From the NCBI GenBank assembly GCA_964514305.1, contig CAZEQD010000026.1, positions 1 through 27,044 on the forward strand: DNA of 27,044 nucleotides, read 5' to 3'. Source of the stretch: CAZEQD01 sp964514305. GTDB taxonomy: Bacteria; Acidobacteriota; Aminicenantia; Aminicenantales; Aminicenantaceae. The translations under genes and the position numbers were made by a program. Under the pieces are notes generated by a model, which made no database searches, had not been told where the DNA came from, and saw only the letters and a program-made list of their open reading frames with translations. Below, piece by piece: positions 24,754 through 27,044 of this stretch (positions are counted from its first letter, which is position 1; every line of letters begins with the position of its first letter).

Positions 24754-25080
24754 GTAATCACTTCCGGATTATGTCACGCAAAAACTTCCGTTTTTGGAAA
24801 AAATTGGAGAAGGTTTTCTTTTACGGATTAACGCAAGGAGGATCTAAATGGTCAAGAAAGATTTTGTATAGCTTTGATATCTAACGGAAAGTTTGACAAT
24901 CTTGAATGAAATGTTTGTAATAAAATTACAAATGAGCGCAGGGAAAAAGTATCTTCAAATCCATAAGCCGTTACGGTTTTTTAAATTGAGAGCTTCCTAT
25001 GCATGGAACTAAAGTTTCACGTCACTTTGGGACAAACTAGAATATTAAATAATTTATTACCTTTGCACCGCTTTAGTAAG
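24754..25080. other. Upstream region of the mbx operon
   Basis: No supported gene. A weak minus-strand promoter is possible: TTGACC (24855-24850), 17 bases, then GTTAAT (24832-24827). A + strand AAGGAGG ribosome site precedes an ATG at 24848 that runs only seven codons to TAG, apparently the abandoned start of a lost divergent gene. A short hairpin (AAGCCGT/ACGGTTT) followed by T residues lies near 24965-24982 but is too weak to call a terminator. Confidence 0.4.
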
Positions 25081-25096
25081 AACACAAGCTTGTGTT
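25081..25096. repeat. 16-bp perfect palindrome
   Basis: AACACAAGCTTGTGTT is a perfect inverted repeat with no loop, seven bases before the half tRNA. It could be an operator or a recombination site remnant; nothing else supports either. Confidence 0.5.
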
Positions 25097-25102
25097 ATTC
25101 CC

Positions 25103-25142
25103 GGTCCATAGCTCAGTTGATTAGAACACCTGACTCATAATC
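25103..25142 (+). pseudogene. 5' half of a tRNA-Met-like gene (CAU anticodon)
   Basis: GGTCCATAGCTCAGTTGATT begins a tRNA-like run covering acceptor 5' strand, D arm and anticodon arm up to CTCATAATC, with CAT at 25136-25138. The 3' anticodon strand should then read AGG; instead unrelated sequence starts, with no variable loop, T arm or acceptor 3' strand. One D-stem pair is also mismatched. This is a broken tRNA gene, perhaps left by integration or excision of a mobile element. Confidence 0.65.
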
Positions 25143-25278
25143 CTGTAAATCACTCCCCTACACCCACTTAAAATCCTCATTATAAAGGTATTTCTTTTAT
25201 AAATTTCCAGGGAGTATCACCGATTATCACTGGTTTAGTCTAAATCAGTGCTCAAACTCAACCAAACTTCAAGAAACC

Positions 25279-25410
25279 CTAACAGCACAGCCCATTACTT
25301 GGCAAATCAAGCTGTTCATCAGCTTCTTTTAAGACCATCTCAACAAAAGAACCATTACCAAGTATCCTTTCATCGCCACGCCAACGCTCATTATTCTTTT
25401 CGAAAATAGT
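25279..25410 (-). pseudogene. Fragment of an IS200/REP-associated (Y1) transposase-like gene
   Basis: A minus-strand open stretch of 43 codons, closed by a stop just upstream (25413-25411), ends TAG at 25281-25279. It reads ERWRGDERILGNGSFVEMVL followed by KEADEQL. The G-D-E-R-I-L-G-x-x-x-F-V-E-x-V-L signature is recalled from the C-terminal half of Y1/REP-associated transposase-like proteins. There is no start and no catalytic HUH region in the window, so only a scrap remains. It lies beside the half tRNA. Confidence 0.5.
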
Positions 25411-25452
25411 TTATGATGGCTCATGCCTAAAAATCAAAAATTGCGAACAAGA

Positions 25453-25482
25453 TTGTATGCTAGCTCATTCTTTTGGTATAAT
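25453..25482 (+). promoter_or_regulatory. Promoter for the IscU-like operon
   Basis: -35 TTGTAT (25453-25458), 18-base spacer, perfect -10 TATAAT (25477-25482). The implied leader of about 80 bases precedes the ATG at 25569. Confidence 0.5.
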
Positions 25483-25568
25483 ATCGCTTCCAAAAATGAA
25501 TTTTTATAAGACAATATGTAATTTTAATTACTCACTAACATCATTACCTGAGAACATAGAGGCAAAAA

Positions 25569-26039
25569 ATGCCCAAGAATGAAGATATTGAAAAATTTGC
25601 TCGCCAGCTCCAAGAACAAATCATGGCCCAGATTAGAAAAAAATATTCTGAGATTGTCATTGACTACTGGCAACACCCCCGAAACTTCAAAAAAATCGAC
25701 AGCCCAGATGGGTATGCTCAAGTAAAAGGAACATGCGGCGATACCATGGAAATGTACATTAAGGTAGAGGATGATAAAATTACAGACTGCAGCTTTCAAA
25801 CCGATGGTTGTGGTACGAGCATAGCCTGTGGTAGCGTAGCCACAGAAATCGCCAGAGGCAAATCTTTCATTCAAGCTTTAGGCTTGGTCAGTGCTGAGGA
25901 AATATTAAAACGGATAGGCGGTCTACCTCCACCTGATGTCCACTGTGCCCAACTAGCGGCAGAAACTTTGCGGCGGGCACTGGCCGATTATCTTTATCAG
26001 AAAAGAAATTCCTGGAAAAAGCTTTACAGGAAAATCTGA
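25569..26039 (+). CDS. IscU/NifU-N-type iron-sulfur cluster scaffold
   Basis: A 156-residue protein with the IscU fold signature after an extra N-terminal helix of about 25 residues. Scaffold residues: Cys56 with Asp58 (GTCGD), Cys81 (GCGTSIACGS) and Cys126 (VHCAQLA), aligning with Cys37, Asp39, Cys63 and Cys106 of IscU. An additional Cys87 lies where IscU usually has Ala or Ser. It would assemble [2Fe-2S]/[4Fe-4S] clusters in the cytoplasm. No cysteine desulfurase is visible in this window. Start ATG 25569 has GAGG seven bases before it. A DUF6485 gene starts 31 bases after the stop, suggesting an operon. Several nearby proteins need clusters, which fits the context. Confidence 0.85.
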   Translation: MPKNEDIEKFARQLQEQIMAQIRKKYSEIVIDYWQHPRNFKKIDSPDGYAQVKGTCGDTMEMYIKVEDDKITDCSFQTDGCGTSIACGSVATEIARGKSFIQALGLVSAEEILKRIGGLPPPDVHCAQLAAETLRRALADYLYQKRNSWKKLYRKI

Positions 26040-26070
26040 AAAGGAGAAAGAGTTTCAAACGGAGTGAAAG

Positions 26071-26274
26071 ATGAAGGAATGTCAAGAAAAACAAAATCTT
26101 GAAAGATGCAACTGCACCTGGGAACCCTGCAGCCGTAAAGGCATCTGCTGCCAATGCATCCAGTATCATTGGAACCGGAGAGAACTGCCGGCCTGTCTTT
26201 TTCCTGAAGAAGTCGAAAAAACTTATGACCGTTCCCTAAAGAAGTTCATTGAAATTTATAAAGATAAAATATAA
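26071..26274 (+). CDS. DUF6485-like small Cys-rich protein
   Basis: The 67 residues contain eight cysteines: 4, 13, 15, 20, 26, 27, 29 and 42. The core NCTWEPCSRKGICCQC followed by YHWNRRELPACLFP matches the DUF6485 family as recalled. Such proteins may bind zinc or an Fe-S cluster; function is unknown. GGAG six bases before the ATG is a good ribosome site. It lies between an Fe-S scaffold gene and a radical SAM gene in the same direction. A short acidic/basic helix forms the C-terminal 25 residues. Confidence 0.78.
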   Translation: MKECQEKQNLERCNCTWEPCSRKGICCQCIQYHWNRRELPACLFPEEVEKTYDRSLKKFIEIYKDKI

Positions 26275-26283
26275 GAGATAATT

Positions 26284-27044
26284 TTGAGCAGGAAAAAAGA
26301 CCAAGATGAACTCTCCCATATTTATGGCCCTGTTCCCTCTAGACGTCTGGGTTTTTCTCTGGGTATTGATATTATTCCTTTTAAGACCTGCTCTTTTAAT
26401 TGTATTTACTGCCAGTTAGGCCGAACTCCCCGTAAAACAATTAAGAGGAAAGAATATATTCCTTCCTCAGAAATTTTAACTCAAATAAAAAAAGTTCTTA
26501 ATTCTGGACAGCGAATTGACTATATAACTTTTTCAGGCTCAGGCGAGCCAACTCTTAACTTAAAAATAGGACAGCTGATCAGAGAGATAAAAAAAATGAC
26601 CGAAATTCCGGTGGCTGTTCTCACCAACAGCTCTCTTCTTACCCATAAAAGTGTTAGACAGGACCTTATAGCCGCTGATCTGGTCGTTCCTTCTCTGGAC
26701 GCTGCTAGCCAAAAAATATTTTCTTACGTTAACCGTCCCTATCCATCGCTTAAAATTGAAAAGATTATCGAGAGCCTCAAGTTGTTCCGACATCAATTTA
26801 ATGGTTCCATCTGGCTGGAAGTGATGCTGGTCAAAGGGATCAATGATTCTAAAGATCACTTAAACAAGTTAAAGCAGGCAATTAAAATCATAGATCCCAA
26901 TAAAATTCAGCTCAACACTGTCATCCGTCCTCCGGCTGAAAAATTTGCGGCTGCTTTGAGTCTTATGGAAATGGAAAAAATAAAAAATGATATAGGCGAA
27001 CCATGTGAAATCATCGCCAATTTTAATAAAAAAGAACAAAAACC
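26284..27044 (+). CDS. Radical SAM protein, COG0731-type (3' end beyond window)
   Basis: The frame is open from a TTG at 26284 to the window edge, 253 codons. The radical SAM cluster motif is C36-x3-C40-x2-C43 (CSFNCIYC) followed by QLG. Before it stands the YGPVPSRRLGFSLGIDIIPFK lead typical of COG0731 Fe-S oxidoreductases, and after it FSGSGEPTLN (SAM-binding GGE-like) and an LNTVIRPPAE loop. The substrate is unknown; the family is distantly related to the TYW1 tRNA-modification enzymes. No ATG fits: TTG is the only plausible start before the conserved lead, with a weak AGAGA ribosome site. It begins nine bases after the DUF6485 stop, so co-transcription is likely. The C-terminus is not visible. 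Confidence 0.85.
   Translation, partial: MSRKKDQDELSHIYGPVPSRRLGFSLGIDIIPFKTCSFNCIYCQLGRTPRKTIKRKEYIPSSEILTQIKKVLNSGQRIDYITFSGSGEPTLNLKIGQLIREIKKMTEIPVAVLTNSSLLTHKSVRQDLIAADLVVPSLDAASQKIFSYVNRPYPSLKIEKIIESLKLFRHQFNGSIWLEVMLVKGINDSKDHLNKLKQAIKIIDPNKIQLNTVIRPPAEKFAAALSLMEMEKIKNDIGEPCEIIANFNKKEQK

Noticed and set aside
1..27044. CRISPR arrays, rRNA genes, complete tRNA genes
   Set aside because: No regularly spaced short repeats, no rRNA-like stretches and no complete tRNA cloverleaf were seen on reading both strands.

Overview
The window reads as a draft genome scaffold (one run of 100 N) from a strictly anaerobic, moderately AT-rich bacterium. Ferredoxin-type iron-sulfur proteins, oxygen-sensitive enzyme types and a 13-gene Mbx-type ferredoxin-linked ion-pumping complex point to fermentative or sulfur-linked energy metabolism. 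Gene content resembles what is found in uncultivated anaerobic lineages and in Thermotogae or Thermococcales energy clusters. The phylum cannot be fixed from sequence reading alone.

Left block (1-5712, + strand): a redox and iron-sulfur gene run. It holds the 3' part of a protein disulfide oxidoreductase-like protein carrying a thioredoxin domain, a 2[4Fe-4S] ferredoxin with an Arg/Gly/His tail, a class I methyltransferase, a double MinD/Mrp-type ATPase carrying two pairs of ferredoxin motifs, and an Old Yellow Enzyme/2,4-dienoyl-CoA reductase-type flavoprotein. It is followed in opposite orientation by a secreted or membrane-anchored DUF1566 (Lcl) protein at 5809-7146.

Middle block (about 7440-13900): an accessory and decaying region. 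Two partial IS91-family-like elements in the same orientation share a 153-bp direct repeat and flank a B3/B4-domain protein, a sodium:solute symporter, a truncated formylglycine-generating-enzyme-like gene, a sequencing gap and a broken aspartate racemase. Next come an intact PurL-like half-protein (12347-13450), a severely truncated PurM-like partner with an amber stop, and the last two membrane helices of what looks like a cytochrome b-type protein.

Right block: a minus-strand operon (24753 down to 13917) whose 13 genes match mbxABCDFGHH'MJKLN in order. It has Mrp antiporter-type subunits, two MrpD-like ion-pumping subunits, and a NuoH/B/C/D-like arm whose large subunit lacks the NiFe ligands. 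The last subunit is a fusion of a NuoI-like ferredoxin with a GltD/NfnB-like NAD(P)H flavoprotein. A reasonable inference is that it couples electron flow between ferredoxin and NAD(P)H, or a sulfur acceptor, to Na+/H+ transport. Upstream is a gene-poor stretch with half a tRNA-Met and a transposase scrap. The window ends with a short + strand operon: IscU/NifU-like scaffold, DUF6485 Cys-rich protein and a COG0731-type radical SAM enzyme, running off the end.
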